A DNA stretch of 15,655 nucleotides from Paenibacillaceae bacterium UBA6304 (lineage in GTDB: Bacteria; Bacillota; Bacilli; Paenibacillales; Paenibacillaceae): NCBI GenBank assembly GCA_002439285.1, contig DJTQ01000165.1:1-15655 (forward strand), written 5' to 3'. A program made the translations under genes and the position numbers. Numbering within the stretch: the stretch's first letter is position 1; each line of letters opens with the position of its first letter. The notes under the pieces are model-generated. The model made no database searches and was not told the origin of the DNA. It saw only the letters and a program-made list of their open reading frames with translations. This document shows positions 1 through 7,021 of the stretch, in pieces.

Positions 1-257
1 TAATACTGCAATTAATACTGCATTTATACTGCATTTATACTGCACTTACACTGCATTCAACACCGTACTCAATACTCCACTTAATCCAGTACATAACTCC
101 GCACTTAACCCCGAGCCTAACCCCACATTGAACCCCTCACTGAACCCTTTACTGAACCAACCCTTCACTTAAACCGCGCATCTAACCCTTACTTAACCCC
201 CGACCTAACCCCTTACCTAACCTCGAGCTTAACTCTAAAACTGAACTAAATACAGAA
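1..257. repeat. Degenerate ~12-bp tandem repeat array
   Basis: About 21 imperfect units of 11-13 bp (one of 16) follow each other, with a loose consensus CTTAACCCCGCA that drifts from ATACTGCA-type units at the left to TAACCCC-type units at the right. Most units keep a T(A)A-C core. The array runs off the left window edge, so its full length is unknown. In frame 2 the plus strand is open from position 2 to a TAA at 170-172 and reads as a loose tetrapeptide repeat (L-N-P/T-x). A long stretch of the minus strand is also open, so this alone does not prove coding. It is not a CRISPR array, because there are no constant repeats with unique spacers. It could be the eroded 3' end of a repeat-protein gene or a non-coding satellite. 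Confidence 0.7.
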
Positions 258-326
258 GCTAAATTCCAAATGACTTCCCCGCTAAATTAGCATTTACAGC
301 ACTCCAGCTCCCTGTTCTCTGCCCAC

Positions 327-345
327 TGTCCTTTCCACAAGGACA
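327..345. repeat. Inverted repeat TGTCCTT/AAGGACA
   Basis: Two perfect 7-bp arms (327-333 and 339-345) are separated by TCCAC. There is no T-run, so it does not look like a terminator. It shares the TGTCC/GGACA core with the stronger palindrome that starts 10 bp further on. Confidence 0.5.
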
Positions 346-354
346 AATCCCTAA

Positions 355-378
355 AATGTCCACCTAAAGGTGGACATT
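355..378. repeat. Perfect 11-bp palindrome with 2-nt spacer
   Basis: AATGTCCACCT (355-365) and its exact reverse complement AGGTGGACATT (368-378) flank an AA spacer. No poly-T follows on either strand, so an operator or element end is more likely than a terminator. A related GTGTCCAC lies at 491-498. No gene depends on it within the window. Confidence 0.6.
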
Positions 379-629
379 ACGCTAATATAGCAACACAACG
401 GAAAGATTCCGTATATAGGTTGATAATCATAAATAAACACTACATTTAGATATTTAAGTGAAAGAGGCTGTATATCTCTTTTGCGGAAAAGTGTCCACTA
501 TTTAAAAGACAAATCTTCAGTTTTTTCCACGTAGGACGGACAAAGTGTTTTTTCATAAGCTATATTTTACTTAAGGTGGCTTTACGGCACGAATAGCTCT
601 CAGCGGATAATCGACGAAGAGGAAACGGG

Positions 630-692
630 GGGCGAAGTGGCGGGCGAAGTGGCGGGCGAAGTGGGGGGCGAAGTGGGCGAAGTGGGCGAAAT
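630..692. repeat. Short tandem repeat, core GCGAAGT
   Basis: GCGAAGT cores start at 632, 644, 656, 668 and 677, with a variant GCGAAAT at 686. The period is therefore 12 bp for the first units and 9 bp for the last two. A TAG/CTAG-rich tail follows to about 720. In one frame it reads Gly-Glu-Val-(Ala/Gly), open from 559 to a stop at 742-744, but no ATG, GTG or TTG precedes the repeat in that frame, so I do not call a gene. Confidence 0.75.
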
Positions 693-761
693 GGGGTGGC
701 TAGTCGGACTAGCGGGACTAGGGTTTAATTATAACGAAAGTTAATGCTAAAAAATCCCCAC

Positions 762-791
762 AAAAAACGACGATCCCATTAGGAATCGCCG
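762..791 (-). terminator. Rho-independent terminator of the SEDS gene
   Basis: On the minus strand, CGGCGATTCC (791-782) pairs with GGATCGTCG (776-768) with one G-U pair and one bulge, and is followed by six T (767-762). It lies about 20 bp after the stop codon of the SEDS gene. A T-run at the other side makes it possibly bidirectional. Confidence 0.8.
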
Positions 792-810
792 CCTTTTTTA
801 CCGTATAGTG

Positions 811-2001
811 CTACCTGTTTTGCGCTTTAAGTTTGTTGTAACGGGAAGCAGGTATCTGCTGGTCCTCATCGGTTTCGTGCCCATGAATACGAATGCTCAT
901 CGCCACTCCGATACAAGCCATATTGATCATTAAGGAGGTTCCCCCGTAACTGACGAAGGGAAGCGTAATGCCGGTAAGGGGCATCAGGCCGATGAACATG
1001 CCGATATTTTCGAATATCTGATACAGGAACATCGCTACGATTCCGACAATAATGAACGGCCCGCCGCGGTCCCTGCATTCCAAGGAAATAAGTATGAGCC
1101 GGTGAATCAGCACAAAATAGATCAATAGCAAGACCGAGCTCCCGAGGAAGCCAAATTCCTCGGCGATGACTACGAAGATGGAGTCGGAATAGGTCAGCGG
1201 AACGCGTTCGGACTGAACGGTCTCCCCTTTTAAATAACCTTCGCCCGTCATCCCGCCTGAAGCGATCGCCAATTTGGCGTTTCGCGTATGGTAAATGGCT
1301 TTTTCGGTCGCCTTGTCCGGTACCAGCCAGGGATCAATCCGCTCGATCCAGTGCTCGCGCCCGATATCTTCGAAGAAGGTGTACACCTCATCATGATAGA
1401 CCTTATAAGCGGTAATCCCGCCAAAGACGGATCCTGCAAAGATAACCAAGGCAATCAAAGCATGCATGTATTTTATGTTGCCAATCCACAGCATTCCCGC
1501 CAAAATGACCAGATAACTGAGGGCGTTGCCGAGGTCATTTTGCGCCATTACGACTAAAAATGGGATAAACGTAAGCAGCAGAATCGGCACGACATCCCGC
1601 CAAAACAACAATCGCGGCTTCCGCTTGCGAAGCAGCATAAAGGCGAGAAATAGAACCAGCAGCAACTTGAAAAACTCCGCCGGCTGAAAACTGAGCCCCC
1701 CTGGCAGGGTAATCCATCCGGTCGCACTGTAGTACGTATTTCCGACGAACAATACTACAATAAGCAATCCAACCCCGAATAAATAAATGTAGGGTGCGTA
1801 CTTGAGAAACAGTTTGAAGTCGATCAGGGAAATGGCAAAAAAGGCCGCAAATCCAAGCAGATAATAGACGCCCATTCTTATATGATATCCCTGGTATACC
1901 GTATTCGATGTGGCGCTGTAGAGCACCGCGATGCTGATACCCATAAGGAGCAACAGGATAAACACGATCGTGTAGTCGATTTTTTTAAGTTTGTTGAGCA
2001 T
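811..2001 (-). CDS. SEDS-family (FtsW/RodA/SpoVE) peptidoglycan glycosyltransferase
   Basis: A polytopic membrane protein of 396 residues that belongs to the SEDS family, which polymerises lipid II into glycan strands together with a class B penicillin-binding protein. Visible marks are an N-terminal membrane segment ending in LYSA, the FQPAEF motif near residues 106-110, a conserved acidic residue in TYSDSIF (Asp273, at the place of the catalytic Asp of RodA), and the C-terminal SEDS signature from Pro341 to Ser356 with SYGGTS. I chose ATG 2001 because GGAGGA lies 9 bp upstream and MLNKLKKIDYT looks like a normal SEDS N-terminus. The frame is open to an ATG at 2097, but that start has no ribosome site and would add a basic tail unlike the family. 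Terminators lie on both sides, so it is probably transcribed alone. Its branch (RodA, FtsW or SpoVE) cannot be settled by eye; the length and short tail favour RodA-like. Confidence 0.9.
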   Translation of the reverse strand: MLNKLKKIDYTIVFILLLLMGISIAVLYSATSNTVYQGYHIRMGVYYLLGFAAFFAISLIDFKLFLKYAPYIYLFGVGLLIVVLFVGNTYYSATGWITLPGGLSFQPAEFFKLLLVLFLAFMLLRKRKPRLLFWRDVVPILLLTFIPFLVVMAQNDLGNALSYLVILAGMLWIGNIKYMHALIALVIFAGSVFGGITAYKVYHDEVYTFFEDIGREHWIERIDPWLVPDKATEKAIYHTRNAKLAIASGGMTGEGYLKGETVQSERVPLTYSDSIFVVIAEEFGFLGSSVLLLIYFVLIHRLILISLECRDRGGPFIIVGIVAMFLYQIFENIGMFIGLMPLTGITLPFVSYGGTSLMINMACIGVAMSIRIHGHETDEDQQIPASRYNKLKAQNR

Positions 2002-2165
2002 TACACCCGTCCTCCGCCCGTCCCGATTTTTCCTTCGCCCGAGTAAACAAGGATACTTCGTTCTCCAATTAGCCGGGCAATTCATGTACCTTCCCATTGT
2101 ATAGGAAGATACCCGCTAAAGTCTATTGGACGATGACACCAGTCCTTTTGCCCTTGCTCTCACGC

Positions 2166-2199
2166 AAAAAATAGGTATCGCCCCTCAGGCGATACCTAT
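2166..2199 (-). terminator. Terminator overlapping the end of prmC
   Basis: A perfect 12-bp stem (2188-2199 with 2171-2182 on the minus strand, sequence ATAGGTATCGCC and complement) has a 5-nt loop and is followed by a run of T (2171-2166). The TGA stop codon of prmC (2187-2185) lies inside the loop, so the last prmC codons form the ascending arm. Confidence 0.92.
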
Positions 2200-3066
2200 C
2201 ACATGCCGGTCGATTCCGGCGAGATCCTGAATCGTGACAATCTCGCGCCAGCAGCCTGCTTGGCGCAGCAGCTCCGCTAAGTCGCCGGCCTGTCCCATCC
2301 CGAGTTCGAAGCCAATCAGGCGAGGCGGGCGGGGCAGAATCGAAAGCTGCGCCATCATGATGCGGTAGGGCGCGAGCCCGTCCGGGCCGCCGTCAAGCGC
2401 ACCGCGCGGCTCGTAGTCGCGCACCTCGGGCTGCAGGTGCGCGATAGTATCCGCCGGTATGTACGGCGGATTGCTGACCACGATGTCCAGCGGCTCGCCC
2501 GCGAACGGTTCAAGCAGGTTCCCCTGCTTGAACGCCACGGCCAGGCCGAGCCGCCGGACATTCGCAGCCGCCACGTCCAGCGCTTCCGGCGAGATATCAC
2601 TCGCCGATATGCGCCATGACGGGCGCAAATGGGCCAGCGCGGCTGCAATCGCGCCGCTGCCGGTGCCGATGTCGGCGGCCGCAGGTGCGCCGCCGGGCCA
2701 CAGGCGATCGCCCGCCTGGACGATCGCCTCCACGAGCAGCTCCGTTTCCGGGCGGGGAATCAGCACGGCCGGCGTGACCTTGAAGGTCAAGCCGTAAAAG
2801 TCCTGTTCCCCGATGATATACTGCGCCGGCTCGCCCGCCGCTTTGCGGCGGATCACTGCCTCCCAGGCGGCCCGGCGGTCCGCCGGGAAGGGATCGCGCA
2901 GCGCGGCCAAATACGCCGCGCCTTCCAACCCCAAAACATGGCGGAGCAGCAGCTCCGCATTAGAGTCTGGCTCGTGCACGCCCCGAGCCGCCAAAAAAGA
3001 AGAAGCCTCTCTACGGGCTTCCGAAATATTGAGCGCTCCAGATAATACATATCCGTTATCGTTCAA
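2185..3066 (-). CDS. prmC: Peptide chain release factor N5-glutamine methyltransferase PrmC
   Basis: Methylates the glutamine of the GGQ motif of class-1 release factors, using S-adenosylmethionine. The 293-residue protein has the expected order: an N-terminal helical substrate-binding domain, GEQDFYG (86-92), IPRPETE (103-109), the SAM-binding glycine loop DIGTGSG (132-138), the catalytic NPPY tetrapeptide (199-202), and the downstream YEPRGALDGG (218-227). The start is TTG at 3066: AAAGGAG lies 9 bp upstream, inside the last codons of prfA, and only 4 bp separate the prfA stop from this start, which indicates translational coupling. Base composition differs sharply from its neighbour: the 60-base line at 2341 counts 43 G+C, against 28 for a prfA line at 3481. 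Length is usual for the family. The identity is secure from NPPY plus the prfA context. Confidence 0.96.
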   Translation of the reverse strand: MNDNGYVLSGALNISEARREASSFLAARGVHEPDSNAELLLRHVLGLEGAAYLAALRDPFPADRRAAWEAVIRRKAAGEPAQYIIGEQDFYGLTFKVTPAVLIPRPETELLVEAIVQAGDRLWPGGAPAAADIGTGSGAIAAALAHLRPSWRISASDISPEALDVAAANVRRLGLAVAFKQGNLLEPFAGEPLDIVVSNPPYIPADTIAHLQPEVRDYEPRGALDGGPDGLAPYRIMMAQLSILPRPPRLIGFELGMGQAGDLAELLRQAGCWREIVTIQDLAGIDRHVIGIA

Positions 3067-3070
3067 AGTG

Positions 3071-4138
3071 TTATTCTCCTTTGTCCATCAGATCGGCCTG
3101 TTCCGCAATCGTCAGCGCCGAAACGATTTCCTCGATCTCTCCGTTCATGACCTGGTCGAGCTTGTGCAACGTAAGTCCGATCCGGTGGTCGGTCACCCGA
3201 CTCTGCGGGAAGTTATAGGTACGGATCCGCTCGCTGCGGTCCCCGGTGCCCACTTTGCTCTTCCGCTCGCCGGCATACTTCGCTTCTTCCTCTTGGCGCA
3301 TCATATCCGAGATCCGGGCGCGAAGCACCTGCAAGGCTTTCTCCTTATTGGAGTTTTGCGATTTGCCATCCTGGCACGTCGCCATAATGCCCGTCGGAAT
3401 GTGCGTAACCCGCACCGCCGATTTCGTCGTGTTAACGGACTGACCGCCCGCACCGCTGGAGCAGAATGTATCCACACGAATATCCTTATCAAGAATTTCA
3501 ATATCGACTTCTTCGGCTTCCGGCATAACCGCCACCGTCGAGGTCGACGTGTGAATCCGTCCGCCGGATTCCGTCGATGGGATCCGCTGTACGCGGTGAG
3601 CTCCGCTTTCGTATTTCATTTTGCTGTAAGCGCCGCGTCCGTTAATCATGAAAATAACCTCTTTAAAACCGCCGAGATCACTTTCATTCGCATCCATAAT
3701 ATCCACTTTCCACCCTTGGGTGTCGGCAAACCGGGTGTACATACGGTACAGGTCGGCTGCAAACAACGCCGCTTCATCACCGCCAGCCGCGCCGCGGATT
3801 TCCACAATTACGTTTTTATCGTCATTCGGGTCCTTCGGCAACAGCAGAACATGGATTTTCTCCTCCAGTTCCTGCTGGCGTCCGGAAAGATCCTCGATTT
3901 CCATCTTCACCATTTCGCGCATGTCATCATCCAGCTTCTCCGCTTGCATCACTTTCGCAGCATCAAGCTCTTCCATGACCTGCTTGTATTCGGTGTACGC
4001 CTCATAAGCCGGCTGTAAATCCGATTGTTCTTTAGAATAATCCCGCAGCTTCTTCGTATCGCTCGCCACGTCGGGATCGCAGAGCAGCTCGCTCAGCTTC
4101 TCATAACGGTCAGCCAGGGATTGTAGTCGGTCCAACAA
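3071..4138 (-). CDS. prfA: Peptide chain release factor 1 (RF1)
   Basis: Recognises UAA and UAG in the ribosomal A site and triggers hydrolysis of peptidyl-tRNA. The 355-residue protein has an N-terminal coiled region, the acidic GAAGGDEA stretch (116-123), the codon-recognition region [13 protein letters not shown] with tripeptide PST (187-189) where RF1 has PxT and RF2 has SPF, and the catalytic GGQ (231-233) in [10 protein letters not shown]. The start is TTG at 4138: GAGGTG stands 7 bp upstream, and a second TTG follows directly as codon 2. The adjacent downstream prmC modifies its GGQ glutamine, and the two share an operon. A promoter with a TGnTATAAT extended -10 lies about 85 bp upstream. 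Nothing is truncated. Confidence 0.97.
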   Translation of the reverse strand: MLDRLQSLADRYEKLSELLCDPDVASDTKKLRDYSKEQSDLQPAYEAYTEYKQVMEELDAAKVMQAEKLDDDMREMVKMEIEDLSGRQQELEEKIHVLLLPKDPNDDKNVIVEIRGAAGGDEAALFAADLYRMYTRFADTQGWKVDIMDANESDLGGFKEVIFMINGRGAYSKMKYESGAHRVQRIPSTESGGRIHTSTSTVAVMPEAEEVDIEILDKDIRVDTFCSSGAGGQSVNTTKSAVRVTHIPTGIMATCQDGKSQNSNKEKALQVLRARISDMMRQEEEAKYAGERKSKVGTGDRSERIRTYNFPQSRVTDHRIGLTLHKLDQVMNGEIEEIVSALTIAEQADLMDKGE

Positions 4139-4222
4139 GGAAATTCACCTCTTTCTTCATAAGCAAATCGAAAAAGTTATCGTCATCCCTGCATCTAATA
4201 AATCCAGGTCGGACGACTTTAT

Positions 4223-4251
4223 ATTATAGCATATTCCTCTTACATTGAACA
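4223..4251 (-). promoter_or_regulatory. Promoter of prfA-prmC (extended -10)
   Basis: On the minus strand, TGTTCA (4251-4246) and TATAAT (4228-4223) are separated by 17 bp, and the -10 is preceded by TGC, giving the extended form TGnTATAAT that compensates for a weak -35. It lies upstream of the prfA TTG start and downstream of the terminator at 4276-4316. Confidence 0.7.
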
Positions 4252-4275
4252 GCACCCTGTCCACATCCCTAATTC

Positions 4276-4316
4276 AAAAAACAGTGGCTTCAACCGAGGC
4301 TGAAATCACTGTTTTT
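4276..4316 (-). terminator. Terminator of the TM2 gene pair
   Basis: Minus-strand stem with outer arms ACAGTG/CACTGT (4312-4307 with 4286-4281), continuing with an imperfect inner stem around the CCTCGG loop, followed by six T (4281-4276). Poly-T on both sides makes it possibly bidirectional. Confidence 0.8.
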
Positions 4317-4327
4317 CTAATAAGTAT

Positions 4328-4786
4328 CTACCTCGGTTGCGCAGACGTAACGTTAACGCGATAAGCTACAATTTCATCAATCAGAGACTGCTCCAACACC
4401 GCGTTCCATGACTTCACCATGCCCGGAAGGATACAGGCATCGACGATGACCCAAATCGTCAGCGCCAATCCCATTAGCAGGGTCAGCACTAAAAATACGA
4501 TCGAAAACCCTAAAGGAGCGGAGTAAGGATCGGAGTAAGCTACGCTCTCAAATGCGGACATAAAGGCAAACACAAAATAACTAATTAAGGCTAAGACAAA
4601 CAGGGCTAACTGAATCGCGCCGGAAAGCGGTCTTTTCAAATAAAAGCGGTGAACGCCCAAATGGCCCGCTAGCAGCATAAGGTAGGCCAAAGTCAATGAT
4701 TTCTCCCGCTTGGACATTTCCGAACTCAGAATAAGAAGCTCCGTTGTGGACAACATTTGTTTGGAGGTGTTCATCGTCGGGTTCAT
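4328..4786 (-). CDS. TM2-domain membrane protein, second of a tandem pair
   Basis: A 152-residue protein of unknown function. It carries a TM2-type domain: LGVHRFYL (43-50) between a hydrophobic helix and a long second hydrophobic stretch, ending in IWVIVDA (111-117). Compared with its upstream paralogue, about 30 extra residues (roughly 75-105, including YSDPYSAP) split the second hydrophobic part, so it may have three or four membrane helices. N-terminal ELLILSSEMSKREKSLTLAY and C-terminal NAVLEQSLIDEI (128-139) closely mirror the partner. I placed the start at ATG 4786, 7 bp after the stop codon of the partner. There is no strong ribosome site, so translation is probably coupled. Starting earlier at 4843 would overlap the partner gene and add an unrelated leader. 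Function is not known; TM2 domains are generic. Confidence 0.75.
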   Translation of the reverse strand: MNPTMNTSKQMLSTTELLILSSEMSKREKSLTLAYLMLLAGHLGVHRFYLKRPLSGAIQLALFVLALISYFVFAFMSAFESVAYSDPYSAPLGFSIVFLVLTLLMGLALTIWVIVDACILPGMVKSWNAVLEQSLIDEIVAYRVNVTSAQPR

Positions 4787-4793
4787 TTCGGCT

Positions 4794-5144
4794 CTATATC
4801 GGATAAGTTTCCGACATGCCTCGGTTATACATAATTTGATCAATAAGCTGGTTTTCTAATACGGCATTGTGCTCTTTCACCCAAGTATGAGTCAGGAAAG
4901 CATCTACGATCCACCAAATCGACGTCACGATCAGGCCGATCATAGTAATCGATAAGATAAGCTGGGTAACGGCTGTCCCTGTCTTGCCCATATAAAACCG
5001 GTGTCCGCCAAAGATGCCCAGAAAGTACCAGAGGATATAAGCGACCATCATATTCTTTCCTCTGTTCTTTACTTCAGATTCCAGAAGAAGAAGTTCTCTC
5101 GAATCCAACTGACTCTTTCTGCCTAAAGCATAATTCATATTCAT
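4794..5144 (-). CDS. TM2-domain membrane protein, first of a tandem pair
   Basis: A small 116-residue inner-membrane protein with a canonical TM2 domain: one hydrophobic helix (about 32-45), the diagnostic FGGHRFY motif (45-51), a second helix (about 58-80) and WWIVDAF (77-83). Flanking parts are unusually well defined for this family: an N-terminal charged helix DSRELLLLESEVKNRGK and a C-terminal NAVLENQLIDQI (93-104), both repeated in the next gene. ATG 5144 has GGAGGG 6 bp upstream; an ATG two codons on is an alternative. It has its own promoter at 5185-5213 and shares a terminator with its paralogue. I infer that the two arose by duplication and may form a hetero-oligomer. The biological role is unknown. 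Confidence 0.82.
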   Translation of the reverse strand: MNMNYALGRKSQLDSRELLLLESEVKNRGKNMMVAYILWYFLGIFGGHRFYMGKTGTAVTQLILSITMIGLIVTSIWWIVDAFLTHTWVKEHNAVLENQLIDQIMYNRGMSETYPI

Positions 5145-5184
5145 TCGGTTCCCTCCGTTATTCGATCTCAGTTCAATTGACTCT

Positions 5185-5213
5185 AGTATACAAACCAGTT
5201 CCGTTCACAGCAA
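5185..5213 (-). promoter_or_regulatory. Promoter of the TM2 gene pair
   Basis: On the minus strand, TTGCTG (5213-5208) and TATACT (5190-5185) are separated by 17 bp, about 40 bp before the first TM2 start codon and after the ychF terminator in plus coordinates. Confidence 0.6.
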
Positions 5214-5231
5214 TACAAAAAAATGGCAAAT

Positions 5232-5262
5232 AAAAAACGGGTTTGCCTTTAAGGCAAACCCG
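5232..5262 (-). terminator. Rho-independent terminator of ychF
   Basis: Minus-strand CGGGTTTGCCTT (5262-5251) and AAGGCAAACCCG (5249-5238) form a perfect stem around a minimal loop (in practice about 10 bp with a 5-nt loop), followed by six T (5237-5232), 11 bp after the ychF stop codon. Confidence 0.93.
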
Positions 5263-5273
5263 AAGATTCCAGT

Positions 5274-6374
5274 TTAAACGTTAAAGCGGAAATGCATGAC
5301 GTCTCCGTCCTGCACGACATACTCTTTGCCTTCCAGGCGAAGCTGTCCGCGTTCCTTCGCTGCGTTCATCGAACCTGCAGCCATCAAATCGTCATAGGAA
5401 ACTACTTCCGCGCGGATGAAGCCGCGTTCGAAGTCGGAGTGGATAACTCCAGCCGCTCCCGGCGCTTTCGTTCCTTTGCGGATCGTCCAGGCACGTACTT
5501 CCTGTACGCCAGCCGTGAAGTAAGTATACAATCCCAGCAGGCGGTAAGCCGCTTGGATCAAACGGTCCAAACCGGAGGCTTCCAGGCCAAGCTCCTCCAG
5601 GAACATCGCTTTGTCCTCGCCTTCAAGCTCGGCGATTTCCGCTTCCACTTTGGCGCTGATCGGCACGACTTCGGCATTCTCCCCGGCCGCAAATTCACGA
5701 ACCTGCTGCACGAACGGATTGCTATCCGCTTCGGTAACACCGTCTTCACTGACATTTGCCGCATACAGCACCGGTTTGAGCGTCAACAGGTGGAGGTCGC
5801 GGACGATCTGTTTCTCATCGTCGGACAGCTCTACGCTACGGGCAGGCTGATCGTTATACAGAGCATCTTTGATGCGCTCCAGAACTTCCACTTCCTGCGC
5901 ATATTGCTTGTTACCGCCCTTCATATTTTTGCGGGAACGATCGATACGCTTCTCGACGCTGTCCAGGTCCGCCAAAATCAGCTCCAGATTGATCGTCTGG
6001 ATATCGCTGATCGGATTGATCTTGCCGTCGACATGCGTGATGTTCTCGTCCTCAAAGCAGCGGACCACATGCACGATCGCATCCACTTCGCGGATATGGG
6101 CCAAAAATTTATTACCGAGTCCCTCGCCTTTACTCGCGCCGCGGACAAGACCCGCAATATCCACAAATTCAAAAGCGGTAGGCACGGTCTTGTTAGGAAC
6201 GACCAGCTCAGTCAGTTTGTCGAGCCGCTCATCCGGAACTTCCACCACCCCGACGTTCGGATCGATCGTACAGAACGGATAGTTTGCGGATTCCGCCCCC
6301 GCTTGGGTAATCGCGTTAAACAACGTGGATTTCCCGACATTCGGAAGGCCCACGATTCCTGCTTTTAAAGCCAT
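5274..6374 (-). CDS. ychF: Redox-regulated ATPase YchF (OLA1-like, Obg-related)
   Basis: A universally conserved P-loop ATPase that binds ribosomes and is tied to stress and oxidative responses; its exact role is unsettled. The 366 residues contain the P-loop GLPNVGKST (9-17), the G3 motif DIAGL (72-76), the region [10 protein letters not shown] after it, and NVSE (207-210) in place of the GTP-specifying NKxD, the known reason why YchF prefers ATP. A TGS domain fills the C-terminus from about 282 ([14 protein letters not shown] to [11 protein letters not shown]). ATG 6374 is preceded by GAGGAG at 11 bp. It has its own promoter and terminator but could also receive read-through from the acetyltransferase gene upstream. 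Full length, no anomalies. Confidence 0.96.
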   Translation of the reverse strand: MALKAGIVGLPNVGKSTLFNAITQAGAESANYPFCTIDPNVGVVEVPDERLDKLTELVVPNKTVPTAFEFVDIAGLVRGASKGEGLGNKFLAHIREVDAIVHVVRCFEDENITHVDGKINPISDIQTINLELILADLDSVEKRIDRSRKNMKGGNKQYAQEVEVLERIKDALYNDQPARSVELSDDEKQIVRDLHLLTLKPVLYAANVSEDGVTEADSNPFVQQVREFAAGENAEVVPISAKVEAEIAELEGEDKAMFLEELGLEASGLDRLIQAAYRLLGLYTYFTAGVQEVRAWTIRKGTKAPGAAGVIHSDFERGFIRAEVVSYDDLMAAGSMNAAKERGQLRLEGKEYVVQDGDVMHFRFNV

Positions 6375-6420
6375 ATCTATGACAACTCCTCATTCATGTA
6401 ATTGCTCATCTTCTTCAACC

Positions 6421-6449
6421 ATAGTACCTATCCCCCGGTCAGATTTCAA
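6421..6449 (-). promoter_or_regulatory. Promoter of ychF
   Basis: Minus-strand TTGAAA (6449-6444, five of six matches to consensus) and TACTAT (6426-6421) are separated by exactly 17 bp, about 47 bp before the ychF start and just after the acetyltransferase stop codon. Confidence 0.6.
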
Positions 6450-6473
6450 GGACATCTCCAAATAAGTTGAAGG

Positions 6474-6944
6474 TTACAGGTTTTTTCTCATTACCATGTC
6501 CGTTGTTTCGTAGCCCATCTTTTGATATAGGTTATAAGCCCTCTGATTGTGTCCGAACACGTGCAAGCCGATGCTGGCCGCCCCCTGTTCCCGGGCTATA
6601 TCATCTAGCGCCTGCAACGTCTGTTTGCCGAATCCCTTTCCTTGGTATGCCTCGTGAATGACGATGTCGAGTATAAAAGCTTCCCGGCCCTTCTTGCTTT
6701 CGCTGTACTGGACCCATAAATTGCCGATCGGGGTTCCTTCCGCAGCATCAAGCACCGTGTACAAAAATACATCCTTCGTCGCCAGACCTTCCGGCAGCAA
6801 CTTGCTGATCGCCTCCTCGGACAGGGCAGCAGCTTCATCTTTACTCCACGTTCCGGCGACGGTTTTGTCGACCGCATAATCCTGTACAGTTCGGGCCCGA
6901 TACTCCTGAAACTCCATGTCATCCATCGCTCTAAGCTCAACCAT
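6474..6944 (-). CDS. GNAT-family N-acetyltransferase
   Basis: A 156-residue protein with one GNAT fold that transfers an acetyl group from acetyl-CoA to an unknown substrate. The acetyl-CoA pyrophosphate loop is YQGKGFGKQTL (100-110, the Q/RxxGxG/A motif), preceded by the beta-4 strand AFILDIVIHEAY. The C-terminal motif NQRAYNLYQKMGYETTDMVM (133-152) is typical of ribosomal or small-molecule GNATs. The frame is open far upstream to 7319, but ATG 6944 has an excellent AGGAGG 6 bp away and gives a normal length; the longer version would overlap fni. It follows fni by 77 bp without a visible terminator. Substrate cannot be inferred; the operon position beside lipid genes may be incidental. Confidence 0.9.
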   Translation of the reverse strand: MVELRAMDDMEFQEYRARTVQDYAVDKTVAGTWSKDEAAALSEEAISKLLPEGLATKDVFLYTVLDAAEGTPIGNLWVQYSESKKGREAFILDIVIHEAYQGKGFGKQTLQALDDIAREQGAASIGLHVFGHNQRAYNLYQKMGYETTDMVMRKNL

Positions 6945-7021
6945 GAAAGACCTCCTCTCATTGTGTTTCCTCTTTGTCAGAAGCTTTCTTACTTCATATA
7001 TCGGTAAGGTTGAGAGCTGCG

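Larger units (their letters stand above)
258..629. other. Gene-free AT-rich spacer
   Basis: No reading frame here has both a usable start and a ribosome binding site. The stretch holds two TGTCC/GGACA inverted repeats (listed separately), a short inverted repeat ACGGAA-AGA-TTCCGT at 398-412, a further GTGTCCAC at 491-498 and a GGACGGACA at 534-542. No confident promoter or transposase remnant was found. Confidence 0.5.

Noticed and set aside
1..257. CRISPR array or telomere-like repeat
   Set aside because: Units are 11-13 bp and degenerate, without constant repeats and spacers; GGGGTTA-like units on the minus strand are not uniform enough for a telomere.
480..545. Insertion-sequence end with GTGTCCAC
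   Set aside because: No transposase remnant, partner end or target duplication could be seen.
446..556. 36-residue minus-strand frame starting MKKHFVRPTW
   Set aside because: No Shine-Dalgarno sequence before the ATG, no family resemblance, AT-rich spacer.
559..744. Plus-strand frame reading Gly-Glu-Val repeats
   Set aside because: No ATG, GTG or TTG precedes the repeat in this frame and there is no ribosome site; kept only as a repeat.
2813..4018. 401-codon plus-strand open frame opposite prfA and prmC
   Set aside because: Antisense shadow of two unmistakable minus-strand genes; no family resemblance, and composition follows the complementary codons.
5292..6368. 358-codon plus-strand open frame opposite ychF
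   Set aside because: It mirrors ychF almost end to end and has no recognisable motif; long antisense frames are common opposite conserved genes with this codon use.
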